Source: Allobosea sp. TND4EK4
GTDB lineage: Bacteria; Pseudomonadota; Alphaproteobacteria; Rhizobiales; Beijerinckiaceae
Direction of reading: 5' to 3'
Assembly: GCF_900156025.1 (NCBI RefSeq)
Contig: NZ_FTMO01000005.1
Coordinates: 186,001 to 250,000, forward strand
DNA: 64,000 bases
Shown: one piece after another, positions 15,664 through 24,405 of the stretch
How the letters are laid out: each line of letters opens with the position of its first letter
Numbering within the stretch: the stretch's first letter is position 1
Position numbers and translations under genes: made by a program
The notes under the pieces: model-generated
Seen by the model: only the letters and a program-made list of their open reading frames with translations
Databases searched by the model: none
What the model was told of the DNA's origin: nothing

Positions 15664-16104
15664 ATGACCGAAGCCCGACACCTGCTGATGCTGGCCAGAC
15701 GCTGCGAAGCCTCGCAGCGACCCGATCGTGAACTCGATGCCGATATCTACGAGGCACTCGGCTTCACCGTCCGCCGCAAGCCGACGCGCTTCGCGTCGAA
15801 GCGCACGCCGGCCGGCGGCATCTACCAGCAAGGCAACTTCTGGAAGACGCTGGGCGCCGTCAGCGCCGATATCGACGTCGCGGTATCTCTGTTACGGGAG
15901 AAGGCGCCGGATTGGAGCTGGAGCCTTCAATGCCTCGTCCGCGAAGAGTCATTGCCCTTCCAGGCGCTGGTGGCGGAATGCTCCGGCCAGGGTGTCATGG
16001 GGTCGCTGGCCTTGTGCGCGGCGATGCTGCGTGCCCTGGCGAAAAGCGACCTCGTACCCCCGGGCTCACGCAAACTTGACCAGGCGGACCAAGGCGGCGG
16101 TTGA
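15664..16104 (+). CDS. Conserved hypothetical, phage ABA-sandwich-like
   Basis: 146 residues. The pattern LDADIYEALGFTVRR, then SADIDVAVSLL, W-W, and LALCAAMLRALA near the C-terminus recalls small phage-derived alpha-beta-alpha proteins found in many Hyphomicrobiales genomes. No other phage gene is nearby. The ribosome site is weak, and ATG 15688 is a possible later start. Confidence 0.55.
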   Translation: MTEARHLLMLARRCEASQRPDRELDADIYEALGFTVRRKPTRFASKRTPAGGIYQQGNFWKTLGAVSADIDVAVSLLREKAPDWSWSLQCLVREESLPFQALVAECSGQGVMGSLALCAAMLRALAKSDLVPPGSRKLDQADQGGG

Positions 16105-16152
16105 ACGCGCACGGTGTCCCGCTAGGCTCCCGCGACAACCAAGGGGGATATC

Positions 16153-17172
16153 GTGACCGACACTGCCAATGACCGCCTCGACCTCACTCGCCGCAGCGTT
16201 TTCGCCGGCGCCGGAGCTCTGGCTGCCGGCATGACATTGAACCTGGGGACCCTGTCCCCGGCAGGCGCTCAGGCCCAGCCTGGCCAACCGCAAGGAGTGA
16301 CCGTGAATCAGGCACCGGGTTTCTACCGCTACAAGATCGGCGACATCACGCTGACGGCGATCAATGACGGCTTCGGCAAGCGTCCGCTGGAAGGCTTCGT
16401 CAGGAACGCCGAACTGGCCGACGTCAAGAAGGCCATGGCCCGTGCCTTCCTGCCGGATGACGCCCTGAACATCACCTTCACGACCCTGGCTGTCCAGCAC
16501 GGCGGCAAGCTGACGCTGATCGACACCGGCAACGGCGATTCCGGCGCGCCGACCTCCGGCACCTGGATGACCAATTTCAAGGCCGCCGGCCTCGACCCGA
16601 AGGATGTCTCTACCGTCGTCTTCAGCCATTTCCATGGCGACCATATCAACGGCTTTCGCCTGAAGGACGGCACCACCGTCTTCCCGAATGCCGAGGTGAT
16701 GGTGCCGGCAGCCGAATGGGCGTTCTGGATGGACGACGCCAAGATGAACACAGCGCCCGAAGCCATGAAGGGCGCCTTCGCCGGGGTGCGCCGCGTCTTT
16801 TCGCCCATCGCCAAGAATGTGAAGCAGTTCGAGCCTGGCAAGGAGATCCTGCCCGGGATCACGCCGATCGCCGCGCCGGGCCACACGCCCGGCCACACCG
16901 TCTTCGCGCTGGCGTCCGGCAACGGCCGGATGATGATCATGTCCGATACCACCAACCATCCGGCGCTGTTCGTGCGCAACCCGGACTGGTCGGCCGTCTT
17001 CGACATGGATGGTCCGCAGGCGGCCGCGACGCGGCGCAAGCTGCTCGACATGGTGTCGGCCGACCGGATGCAGGTCGCGTTCTACCACGCTCCGTTCCCC
17101 GCCACCGGCCACATCGCCAAGGACGGAAACGGCTTCGAGATGGTGCCGGTTCAATGGACGCCGGCGATCTGA
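16153..17172 (+). CDS. Tat-exported metallo-beta-lactamase-fold hydrolase
   Basis: 339 residues. The N-terminal twin-arginine signal (LTRRSVFAGAGALAAGMTL) sends it to the periplasm. The zinc motif HFHGDH is at residues 159-164, with further ligand candidates in APGHTPGHT and MSDTTNHP. Related to quinol-oxygenase/lactonase-like MBL proteins; substrate unknown. The GTG start at 16153 is supported by AAGGGGGA six bases upstream. A strong terminator follows at 17195. Confidence 0.88.
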   Translation: MTDTANDRLDLTRRSVFAGAGALAAGMTLNLGTLSPAGAQAQPGQPQGVTVNQAPGFYRYKIGDITLTAINDGFGKRPLEGFVRNAELADVKKAMARAFLPDDALNITFTTLAVQHGGKLTLIDTGNGDSGAPTSGTWMTNFKAAGLDPKDVSTVVFSHFHGDHINGFRLKDGTTVFPNAEVMVPAAEWAFWMDDAKMNTAPEAMKGAFAGVRRVFSPIAKNVKQFEPGKEILPGITPIAAPGHTPGHTVFALASGNGRMMIMSDTTNHPALFVRNPDWSAVFDMDGPQAAATRRKLLDMVSADRMQVAFYHAPFPATGHIAKDGNGFEMVPVQWTPAI

Positions 17173-17194
17173 TCCGCCTTGGCGGATAACGACA

Positions 17195-17221
17195 AGGGCC
17201 GGGCTCGTCCCGGCCTTTTTC
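17195..17221 (+). terminator. Rho-independent terminator after the MBL-fold gene
   Basis: The stem GGCCGGG / CCCGGCC with loop CTCGT, extended by an A-U pair run (AAG...CTT), is followed by TTTTTC. It sits 23 bp after the stop codon. Confidence 0.85.
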
Positions 17222-17300
17222 TTGGGGCTGTCTCGCTCCCCTTGCCTTTGGCATGGTAAGCCCTGTGCCGTGGCCGTCCGGCCTGGCCTCTGCGGAACCC

Positions 17301-18077
17301 ATGATGACCGAGCGATTCGGCGCGATTGCCTTCGTCGCCAGCGATACGCCCGAGGCGCAAGCCGCGCTCGATAAGCTTGTCGAGCGCTACGGTGATGCCG
17401 AGCCCTCGCAGGCGGACGTCATCGTCGCGCTCGGCGGCGACGGGCTGATGCTGCAGACCCTGCACCGCTTCCTGGGCACGGGCATCCCGATCTACGGAAT
17501 GAATCGCGGCTCGGTCGGCTTCCTGATGAACGAGTTCAAGGAGCGTGGCCTGCTCAAGCGGCTGGCTGCGGCGCAGCGCAGCGTCGTCCACCCGCTCTCC
17601 ATGCATGCCGTCGACAGGCAGGGCGGCCAGGTCGAGGCCAAGGCCATCAACGAGGTCTCGCTGCTGCGGCGCTCCTATCAGGCGGCGAAGCTGCGCATTT
17701 CGGTCGATGGCCAGGTCCGGCTCACCGAGCTGATCGCCGACGGCGTTTTGCTCGCGACGCCTGCCGGCTCGACCGCCTACAACCTCTCGGCCAATGGCCC
17801 GATCCTGCCGCTCGACGCGCCCCTGCTCGCCTTGACACCGATCTCCGCCTTCCGGCCCCGGCGCTGGCGCGGCGCGCTGCTGCCGGACCATGCCAAGGTG
17901 ACGATCGAGGTGCTCGAGGCCGACAAGCGCCCCGTCAGCGCCGTGGCCGACCACACCCAGATCGACGAGGTTGCGGCGGTCTCGATCGAAATCGACCGCA
18001 GCGTCGATCTGGTCATGCTGCACGATCCCGGCCACAGCCTGGACGAACGCATCCTGCGGGAGCAGTTCGGCTATTGA
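17301..18077 (+). CDS. nadK: NAD kinase
   Basis: 258 residues from ATG 17301 (or the next ATG at 17304). It shows the NAD kinase GGDG motif ([12 protein letters not shown]), [14 protein letters not shown], the NE motif ([10 protein letters not shown]), and the [19 protein letters not shown] block. It phosphorylates NAD to NADP in the cytoplasm. The upstream terminator shows it has its own promoter. An upstream in-frame extension to 17253 lacks conservation character and is not used. Confidence 0.93.
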   Translation: MMTERFGAIAFVASDTPEAQAALDKLVERYGDAEPSQADVIVALGGDGLMLQTLHRFLGTGIPIYGMNRGSVGFLMNEFKERGLLKRLAAAQRSVVHPLSMHAVDRQGGQVEAKAINEVSLLRRSYQAAKLRISVDGQVRLTELIADGVLLATPAGSTAYNLSANGPILPLDAPLLALTPISAFRPRRWRGALLPDHAKVTIEVLEADKRPVSAVADHTQIDEVAAVSIEIDRSVDLVMLHDPGHSLDERILREQFGY

Positions 18078-18080
18078 GGC

Positions 18081-19295
18081 TCAGGCGGCAGCGCGCAGAT
18101 CGCCGCTGGCCAGCTCCAGCAGGAACGCCGGATCGGCCTCGACCAGAAGGGCGAGCGCGGCATCGTCCGCCAGCGAATTCGCCATGTGACGGGCCTCTTC
18201 GCGCGCAGCCTCGGAATCCATCCGGCGCAGCAGAGCCATGAGCGCGTCCGCTTCCTGCCCCTGCATGGCTTCGCAAGCCAGCATGACCTCGGCGAGCAGA
18301 CCCCGATCCAGTCCCGGGCGGCGGGCGCCGGCATCGAAACCGCGTGTGTTGAGAGCGAGAATGGCCGCGACGAAGGCGGGCTCCAGCGCTTGCGACAGCC
18401 CGGCCTTGCGACAGAGCGCGCGCAGCCCGGCGCCACGGCGGTCTCGCAGAAGCGCCGCCACCCGCCCCCGCGGCAACGCCGACAGCGAAACGAAGGCGGC
18501 CTCGGCGAGTGCCGGCTCGCCGCTCAGCAGCGAGCGCAGCATCAGCCCGGGGGTCAGCCGGCCGGTCTCGCGCAGCACCTCGACGATGGCGGGCGCATCC
18601 GTCGCCTGCCCACCCGCCGCGAGCGCCACGGCAACCCGTTCGGTCGACTCGCGCGCCAGCCGCGCGCTGCGCTCCGGCGTCAGCCAGCCGCAACCCGAGA
18701 CGAACTGGGCGAGCGCGTCGGAGACGCGTGCCGCGATCGCCTGGCGCAGCCCGGCCGGCAGGTCGGCTCGCTCGAGCAGTGCTTCGCGCAGGGCGCCGTC
18801 GTCGCCGCACCGCTCCATCATGCGCTCGAGGGAAAACTCCGGAATATCTGCCGTGCGGTTGCTCGCCAGGGTCACCAGCGCTTCCTCGCAGCCGACCTCC
18901 GCCAGCGCAGCGGCGACGCTCGCCGGCAGGCAGCGCCTCATGGCGATGGCGCGCTGTGCGAGCACATCTCCCACGGCGGCGGCATCGACCAGATCGGCCT
19001 CGCTCAGCACCGGCGAATGCGCCAGGACCAGCGCCGCGACGTCTCCCTGCTCGGCGATCAGCCCGAGAGCGAGATTGCGTGGCGTGCGGGGTGAAGCCGC
19101 CATCTCTTCCGCGATAGCGCGCCGCACGAGCGGCGAAGGGTCGTCGATCAGGGCGATCAGCGCCGTTTCGGCCTCGCACCGGTCTTCGTCCGACATGCCG
19201 GAGCGGAGATAGGCGCTGGCCAGCGCCGCGGCGCCGGACGCGCGAGCCTCGGCCGGGGCCGTGCGGGCCCAGAGCAGGAAGCGGCGAACGATCAT
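18081..19295 (-). CDS. DUF2336 domain-containing protein
   Basis: 404 residues made of HEAT-like helical repeats (DDPSPLVRRAIAEEMAASPR, LAHSPVLSEADLVDAAAVGD, LASNRTADIPEFSLERMMER), the alphaproteobacterial DUF2336 architecture. Cytoplasmic and probably a protein-protein scaffold; function unknown. Its start overlaps the stop of the lytic transglycosylase gene (ATGA, 19292-19295), so the two are co-translated with DUF2336 first. Confidence 0.85.
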   Translation of the reverse strand: MIVRRFLLWARTAPAEARASGAAALASAYLRSGMSDEDRCEAETALIALIDDPSPLVRRAIAEEMAASPRTPRNLALGLIAEQGDVAALVLAHSPVLSEADLVDAAAVGDVLAQRAIAMRRCLPASVAAALAEVGCEEALVTLASNRTADIPEFSLERMMERCGDDGALREALLERADLPAGLRQAIAARVSDALAQFVSGCGWLTPERSARLARESTERVAVALAAGGQATDAPAIVEVLRETGRLTPGLMLRSLLSGEPALAEAAFVSLSALPRGRVAALLRDRRGAGLRALCRKAGLSQALEPAFVAAILALNTRGFDAGARRPGLDRGLLAEVMLACEAMQGQEADALMALLRRMDSEAAREEARHMANSLADDAALALLVEADPAFLLELASGDLRAAA

Positions 19296-20344
19296 GCCCC
19301 GCCCCGCTGTGTCATGAAGGAAGACAGGTCGAGCGGCCCTCGTCGCGAACGGGCCCCGGCCTGGGCAGGGGCACTGGCCGGCATCGACAGATCGGCAGGC
19401 CGCGACGGCGGCAGCGGCGCAGTGGCGGCGACGGCCTGCGAGGCGGCGGCAGAGGAAGAGGCGGCATCATTCTTGACGCGCGGGAAATAGCGCTCGGCCG
19501 CATCCAGAGAGGCCAGCTTCATGCCGCCGGCTGTCGGCGTCGTCCATAGATTGGCGACCGCCTTCGACACAGGCTCGCGCGAGCCGCCGGTCGAGAACAG
19601 GCCGATCAGCCCCTTGGCGCGCTCCGGCCGCAGCGCGGCGGCAATCTCGGCGAGGGGGGCCTCCGAGGCGCCGTTGGCGGCCGCGCTGGGCTGAGCGCTC
19701 GCGGCTGCGACCTGCGTATTGGCGTGGCTGGCCGCCAGCACGCCATAGACCTCCTGCACGGTGCGCGCGCTGCCGGCCTTGTCATAGAAAATGCCGCGAT
19801 TGGCCGCTGCCGCTTCGGGAAAATCCCGCGCCGCAATGCGGGTCGGGTCGCTCGTCGCGGCCTTGATCAGGTCCGAGGCGCCGCGAGAACCCAGCACATG
19901 CGCCATGTAGAGTTCGCCCGCCTGCGGCTGGCGTCCCAGCGCGCTGGCGAGCTGGTCCCGGTTCTTCTGCGTCAGCGCCCCCGCCATCACGGCCGAAACC
20001 TGCGGGTCTGTGCGCAGCTGCAGGATCCTGTCGCGCATGGCCGGGTCCGACACCGTCAGCCGACCGCCGGAATCGCTGATCGCGTCGGCGTAATTCTGCA
20101 TGCCCTGCTTCGGCCCCTCCTGCTTCACCATCGAGAGCCAGGTCTGCTCGATGAACTGGAAGAGGCCCGTCGCGCTGGAGGTCTTGGCCTTGGCGTCCGG
20201 AGCCAGTGCCGATTCCCGCTGCGCCGTCTTGAGCAGGTAGTCGAAGCCCGCGCCGGTCTTCTGCGCTCCGTCGCGAATGGCGCTGACGACCGGGTTGGCG
20301 GTCGGCGTCGTCTCGCGGCTCTGCGGCGTGGTGAACAGGAACAT
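19292..20344 (-). CDS. Lytic transglycosylase SLT-domain protein
   Basis: 350 residues. The catalytic domain is near the N-terminus: Glu44 in LLKTAQRESALAP, then SSATGLFQFIEQTWL and YMAHVLGSRGASDLI. The C-terminal half is Ala/Pro/Ser-rich and disordered. There is no obvious cleavable signal peptide (MFLFTTPQSRETTP), as in transglycosylases exported by flagellar or other specialised routes. It cleaves peptidoglycan glycan strands. I start it at 20344, where this character begins, rather than at the much longer upstream frame. Confidence 0.82.
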   Translation of the reverse strand: MFLFTTPQSRETTPTANPVVSAIRDGAQKTGAGFDYLLKTAQRESALAPDAKAKTSSATGLFQFIEQTWLSMVKQEGPKQGMQNYADAISDSGGRLTVSDPAMRDRILQLRTDPQVSAVMAGALTQKNRDQLASALGRQPQAGELYMAHVLGSRGASDLIKAATSDPTRIAARDFPEAAAANRGIFYDKAGSARTVQEVYGVLAASHANTQVAAASAQPSAAANGASEAPLAEIAAALRPERAKGLIGLFSTGGSREPVSKAVANLWTTPTAGGMKLASLDAAERYFPRVKNDAASSSAAASQAVAATAPLPPSRPADLSMPASAPAQAGARSRRGPLDLSSFMTQRGGA

Positions 20345-20527
20345 GCGGGCTCTCGGGCGCGACTCGCCGCGACGCTGCGGAAGTGCCCGTGGAATCTCGA
20401 CGATTATGGTAAGCGAAGCGTTAAGGGCACTGATGCGCAGCCTCCGCGCTCGCGCCGCTTTCCTCCGGCTCCGCAGGGGGCTAGGAATCGAAAGGTCGGG
20501 CTGGAATCGACGGCTCTGGAGGATGCG

Positions 20528-21025
20528 ATGGCCGAGGCGATGCGCCACAAGCGCGGCGGAATCTATTTCGACGATTTTCAGGTGGGCGCCGTCATCGAGC
20601 ATCGCCTGACGCGGACCGTCACGCAGATGGACAACATGCTGTTCTCCAACATGACGCTGAACCCGCAGCCGCTGCACATCGACGCCCATTTCTGCGCGAC
20701 CGAGACAGAATGGGGCCGCCCGCTGATGAACTCGCTGTTCACGCTCGGGCTGATGATCGGCATCTCGGTGAACGACACCACCGTCGGCACCACCATCGCC
20801 AATCTCGGCATGACGGACGTCGCCTTCCCCGCCCCGCTTTTCGAGGGCGACACGGTGAACTGCACCACGGAGATCGTCGCCAAGCGCGAGTCGCGCTCGC
20901 GTCCCGAAGCCGGCATCGTCGATTTCCTCCACAAGGCCTACAAGCAGGACGGTACGCTCGTCGCCGAGTGCCGCCGCCAGGCCTTCATGCGCAAGCGCCC
21001 GGCGCCCGCCACGGTCGCGGTCTGA
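20528..21025 (+). CDS. MaoC family dehydratase
   Basis: 165-residue single hot-dog protein (GGIYFDDFQVGAVIEHRLTR, MTLNPQPLHIDAHFCATETE). The N-x-x-P-L-H-x-D hydratase-2 motif is present as NPQPLHIDAHF. It probably hydrates an enoyl-CoA-type substrate. It is followed after 4 bp by a CitE-like lyase gene, a pairing known from malyl-CoA/methylmalyl-CoA metabolism. It is too short to be the ~340-residue mesaconyl-CoA hydratase. GGAGG lies upstream of ATG 20528. Confidence 0.85.
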   Translation: MAEAMRHKRGGIYFDDFQVGAVIEHRLTRTVTQMDNMLFSNMTLNPQPLHIDAHFCATETEWGRPLMNSLFTLGLMIGISVNDTTVGTTIANLGMTDVAFPAPLFEGDTVNCTTEIVAKRESRSRPEAGIVDFLHKAYKQDGTLVAECRRQAFMRKRPAPATVAV

Positions 21026-21029
21026 GCCG

Positions 21030-21908
21030 ATGCGCTCGCTCCTGTTCGTCCCGGGCGACAGCCCCCGGAAGCAGCAGAAGGGTCTGGAAAGCGGAGCCGA
21101 CGCGCTGATCATCGACCTGGAGGATTCGGTCGCCCTCGATGCCAAGCCGCAGGCGCGCAAGATCACGCATGATTTCCTCAGGGCCGCGCGGGAGCTGCCG
21201 ACACGCCCCCTGCTGATCGTCCGGATCAACGCGCTGACCACCGGCCTCAGCGATGCCGACCTCGATGCGGTGATGCCCGGCGCCCCCGATGCGATCATGC
21301 TGCCGAAATCGGAAGGCGGCATCGATATCGGGCACCTCGCCGCCAAGATCGCTGTGCGCGAGGCAGAAGCCGACCTGCCGGACGGTGCCACGCGGATCCT
21401 CCCCATCGCGACAGAAACCGGCAAGGGCGTCTTCGGCCTAGGCACTTATGGCCGCTCCTCGCACCGTCTGATGGCGCTGACCTGGGGCGCGGAAGACCTC
21501 TCGGCCGATCTCGGCGCCGAAACCAACCGGCTGGAGGACGGCGCCTATACCGATCCCTATCGGCTCGCCCGCTCGCTCACGCTTTTCGGCGCCAGCGCGG
21601 CGCAGGTCGATGCGATCGACACCGTCTTCACCAATTTCCGGGACGATGCGGCCTTCCGCGCCGAGTGCCGGGCCGCCCGCCGCGACGGCTTCACCGGCAA
21701 GATGGCGATCCACCCCGCGCAGGTCGGTCCAATCAACGAGATATTCGCGCCCTCGGCCGAAGCGCTCGCCAAGGCGCAGCGGGTGATCGCCCTGTTCGCC
21801 GCCAATCCGGGGGCCGGCGTCATCGGTTGCGATGGCGAAATGCTCGATCGTCCCCATCTGAGGCAGGCGGAGCGGCTCGTCGCACGGGCTCGCAAGCTGG
21901 ACGAATAA
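21030..21908 (+). CDS. HpcH/HpaI (CitE-like) CoA-ester lyase
   Basis: 292 residues. A classic start (MRSLLFVPGDSPRKQQKGLE, ADALIIDLEDSV), the Arg of VRINAL, metal-binding Glu/Asp in IATETGKGVFGLG and LTWGAEDLSADLG, and GKMAIHPAQV near the end. It cleaves or hydrolyses a malyl-CoA-type thioester. Four bases after the MaoC gene and 19 bp before the HMA gene. Confidence 0.88.
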   Translation: MRSLLFVPGDSPRKQQKGLESGADALIIDLEDSVALDAKPQARKITHDFLRAARELPTRPLLIVRINALTTGLSDADLDAVMPGAPDAIMLPKSEGGIDIGHLAAKIAVREAEADLPDGATRILPIATETGKGVFGLGTYGRSSHRLMALTWGAEDLSADLGAETNRLEDGAYTDPYRLARSLTLFGASAAQVDAIDTVFTNFRDDAAFRAECRAARRDGFTGKMAIHPAQVGPINEIFAPSAEALAKAQRVIALFAANPGAGVIGCDGEMLDRPHLRQAERLVARARKLDE

Positions 21909-21927
21909 AACGCCGGAGGCGATTCCA

Positions 21928-22137
21928 ATGACTCAGGTTTTCCAGGTGTCGGGCATGCATTGCAGCGGATGTTCCGCCCGCGTCCAGCGCGCGGCGGAAG
22001 CGCTGGCGCCAGGCGCGACGGTGACGCTCGAGCCGCCGCGGCTGACCCTGCCCGAGGGAGCGACCCTCGATGCCGAGACGATCAACCGCCGGCTGGCGGA
22101 GCTCGGCGATTATCGGGCTGCCGCGCTCCCCGGCTGA
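21928..22137 (+). CDS. Heavy-metal-associated (HMA) domain protein
   Basis: 69 residues, a single HMA fold with the metal motif GMHCSGCSARV at residues 9-19, as in CopZ-like copper chaperones and P-type ATPase N-domains. No ATPase gene is adjacent, so it may act alone. Probably the last gene of the MaoC-CitE unit. GGAGG upstream. Confidence 0.82.
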   Translation: MTQVFQVSGMHCSGCSARVQRAAEALAPGATVTLEPPRLTLPEGATLDAETINRRLAELGDYRAAALPG

Positions 22138-22143
22138 AGCCGG

Positions 22144-22752
22144 TCAGCCGCCCGGCGGCCGCTGCAGCGAGAACAGGCTCGTCACCTCGGCATAGTCGGC
22201 ATAGCCGCAGCGCGCGACAGGGTTGGCGCCGGCCGTGTCGAAGCGGCCATCCTTGACGAAGGCGTCGTCGATGAAGGTGCCGACCACCTGCCCCAGGACA
22301 AACCAGCGCGGGATTTCGTTGCCGTCGAGATCGCGCAATTGCTGGATCGAGAGCAGCTTGCATTCCAGCGCAGCCGGCGTGCCGGCGACGCGCGGCGGCT
22401 TGACGAAGCGCGAGGGCGCCATCTCCAGCCCCGCATGGCGGTACTCGCTCTCTCCCCGCGGCAGAGGCGCCGACGTCGCGTTCATCGCCTGCGCCAACGC
22501 GCCGGAAACAAGCGAGCAGGTGAACTCGCCGGTCTCCTCGATGAAGCTCACCGCGTCCTTCTTCCCCTCGGACGAAAAGACCACGATATTGGGCTTGGCC
22601 GAGATGGCGTTGAAGAAGCTGTAGGGCGAGAGATTGACCTCGCCCTTGGCGCTCAGCGCCGTGATCCAGCCGATGGGGCGCGGCGCGACGATCGCCTTGA
22701 AGGGATCATGGGCGAAGCCGAGATCGTCTTTCGTCTCCGAATAATACGTCAT
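22144..22752 (-). CDS. Flavin reductase family protein
   Basis: 202-residue split-barrel FMN protein (FKAIVAPRPIGWITALSAKG, NLSPYSFFNAISAKPNIVVF, DAVSFIEETGEFTCSLVS). The APRPIGW and SPYSFFN motifs are typical of the family. It reduces flavin or another substrate with NAD(P)H. Its start lies next to the stop of the nitroreductase gene, so the two form an operon. Confidence 0.88.
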   Translation of the reverse strand: MTYYSETKDDLGFAHDPFKAIVAPRPIGWITALSAKGEVNLSPYSFFNAISAKPNIVVFSSEGKKDAVSFIEETGEFTCSLVSGALAQAMNATSAPLPRGESEYRHAGLEMAPSRFVKPPRVAGTPAALECKLLSIQQLRDLDGNEIPRWFVLGQVVGTFIDDAFVKDGRFDTAGANPVARCGYADYAEVTSLFSLQRPPGG

Positions 22753-22753
22753 G

Positions 22754-23323
22754 TCAGGCTCCGTAGGTGCTGACGATGTCGGCCATCACCGGCCGGTCGC
22801 GATCGCTGATCGGCGCCGTCGGCGTGCCCAGATGCACGAAGCCGGCGATCCGCTCGTCCTCGGCAAGGCCGAAGTCGCGCAGCACCTCGCGATCGAAGGA
22901 GAACCAGTTGGTCAGCCAGGAGCCGGCATAGCCCATCGCACAGGCCCCGATCAGCATCGTCATGCAGACGGCGCCGGCCGACAATTCCTGCTCCCAGAGC
23001 GGGATCTTGACGTGCTCGCGCGCCCGCGACACCACCGCCACGATGACCGGCGCATGCGTCAGCCTCTTGCGCTCGAACGCGACCTGATCCTCGCTCGCCT
23101 GCGGATTGCGCTCGCGGAACACGCGCGCGACCACCGCCGCCGCCTGCTCGCGCGCCTCTCCCTTGAACACGATGAAGCGCCACGGCACGAGCTTGCCATG
23201 GTCGGGGACGCGCGCGGCGATGGCCAGCAGCTCGTCGAGCTGCGCGCCTTCCGGCCCCGGCGCAGCAAGGAATTGTGGCGGCACCGAGCGGCGCTGCTTG
23301 AGCAGGGAGAGCGTATCGGTCAT
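22754..23323 (-). CDS. Nitroreductase family protein
   Basis: 189 residues, YdjA-like: LLKQRRSVPPQFL at the N-terminus binds FMN phosphate, followed by VPDHGKLVPWRFIVFKG and SAGAVCMTMLIGACAMGYAG. An FMN-dependent NAD(P)H oxidoreductase, first gene of an operon with the flavin reductase. An imperfect palindrome at 23364-23383 lies in its promoter region. Confidence 0.88.
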   Translation of the reverse strand: MTDTLSLLKQRRSVPPQFLAAPGPEGAQLDELLAIAARVPDHGKLVPWRFIVFKGEAREQAAAVVARVFRERNPQASEDQVAFERKRLTHAPVIVAVVSRAREHVKIPLWEQELSAGAVCMTMLIGACAMGYAGSWLTNWFSFDREVLRDFGLAEDERIAGFVHLGTPTAPISDRDRPVMADIVSTYGA

Positions 23324-23363
23324 GGAGGCATCCGGGCGATGAAGGTCCGCCCAGACCTAGGCA

Positions 23364-23383
23364 CTTGCCTTGATAAGGACAAG
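23364..23383. promoter_or_regulatory. Imperfect palindrome in the nitroreductase promoter region
   Basis: CTTG-CCTTGATAAGGA-CAAG, 7 of 10 base pairs symmetrical, between the nitroreductase and the divergent exported-protein gene. The shape suits a dimeric HTH regulator; no regulator gene is adjacent. Confidence 0.3.
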
Positions 23384-23428
23384 CGAGCCTGCTCAGACGT
23401 AGCCGCAACGGCGCCGAGGACGAGACGC

Positions 23429-24388
23429 ATGTTTGAACTGGATCGGTTCGAAGCTGGCCGCAGCGCTGCCTGTGCGCTCGCCCTGCTCACCGTCCTTCTC
23501 TCGCCCCTGCCGGGCGCGGCCCAGACGCCAGCGCCGATCCCGACCCCGCCTGCGCGCGCGCCCTCCGCCCCGGCGCTGGAAACCGCCCCGCCGCCGGCAC
23601 CGGCGACACCCGAGGCGCCTGCCCCTGCCCCGGACACGCTCACCCGCCTCTTCATGTCGGCCCAGTTCGCCAGCGATCGGAAGCCGATCCGCTCCGGCCT
23701 GGTCTGGCGGGTGCTGGCAGAGACCGCGGACGGCTCCCCGCCGAAGATCGTCGCGCGCTCCACAAATCCGGATGCGAGCTTCTCCTTGCCGCCCGGCAAT
23801 TACGTGGTCCACGCTGCCTATGGCTTCGCCAGCGGCACGAAGCGCGTCACCCTCGGCACGCAGAGTCTCCGCGACCAGGTCCAGATCAGTGCCGGCGCGC
23901 TGACGCTTGGCGGGTCCATCGGCGATGCGCCGATTCCCGCGAACCAGCTCTCCTTCCAGGTCTTCGTGCCGCTGCAGGGCAATTCCGAAGGCCGGCTCGT
24001 CACGCGCGACGCCAAGGCGGGCGAGCTCGTCCGCCTGCCCGAGGGCACTTATCACGTCGTCTCGACCTACGGCGATTCCAACGCGATCCAGCGCGCCGAT
24101 GTGCGCATCGAGACCGGCAAGGTCACCGATGCGACCCTGCATCACCGCGCTGCCAAGGTGACGCTGAAGCTGGTGGCTGCCCCGGGCGGCGAGGCTTTCG
24201 CCGGCACCGCGTTCAGCGTGCTGACGCCGGGCGGCGACGTCATCCGCGAGGCGATCGGCGCCTTTCCGCAGGTGATCCTGGCCGAAGGCGACTATGTGCT
24301 GATCGCACGCCAGGAGGGGCAGGTCTTCTCGCGCGACTTCAAGGTGGAGTCGGGCGCCGACCGCGATATCGAGGTGCTGGCCCGCTAG
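23429..24388 (+). CDS. Exported protein with Pro-rich linker and beta-sandwich repeats
   Basis: 319 residues. Signal peptide (ACALALLTVLLSPLPGAAQ), a Pro/Ala linker (residues about 35-70), then repeated beta-sandwich-like units each with a Gly-x-Tyr core (LPPGNYVVHAAYGFASGTKR, LPEGTYHVVSTYGDSNAIQR, LAEGDYVLIARQEGQVFSRD). These look like carboxypeptidase-regulatory or surface-adhesion modules. Periplasmic or surface location is inferred; function unknown. Confidence 0.75.
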   Translation: MFELDRFEAGRSAACALALLTVLLSPLPGAAQTPAPIPTPPARAPSAPALETAPPPAPATPEAPAPAPDTLTRLFMSAQFASDRKPIRSGLVWRVLAETADGSPPKIVARSTNPDASFSLPPGNYVVHAAYGFASGTKRVTLGTQSLRDQVQISAGALTLGGSIGDAPIPANQLSFQVFVPLQGNSEGRLVTRDAKAGELVRLPEGTYHVVSTYGDSNAIQRADVRIETGKVTDATLHHRAAKVTLKLVAAPGGEAFAGTAFSVLTPGGDVIREAIGAFPQVILAEGDYVLIARQEGQVFSRDFKVESGADRDIEVLAR

Positions 24389-24405
24389 CTCTCGATCCCG
24401 CGCCG

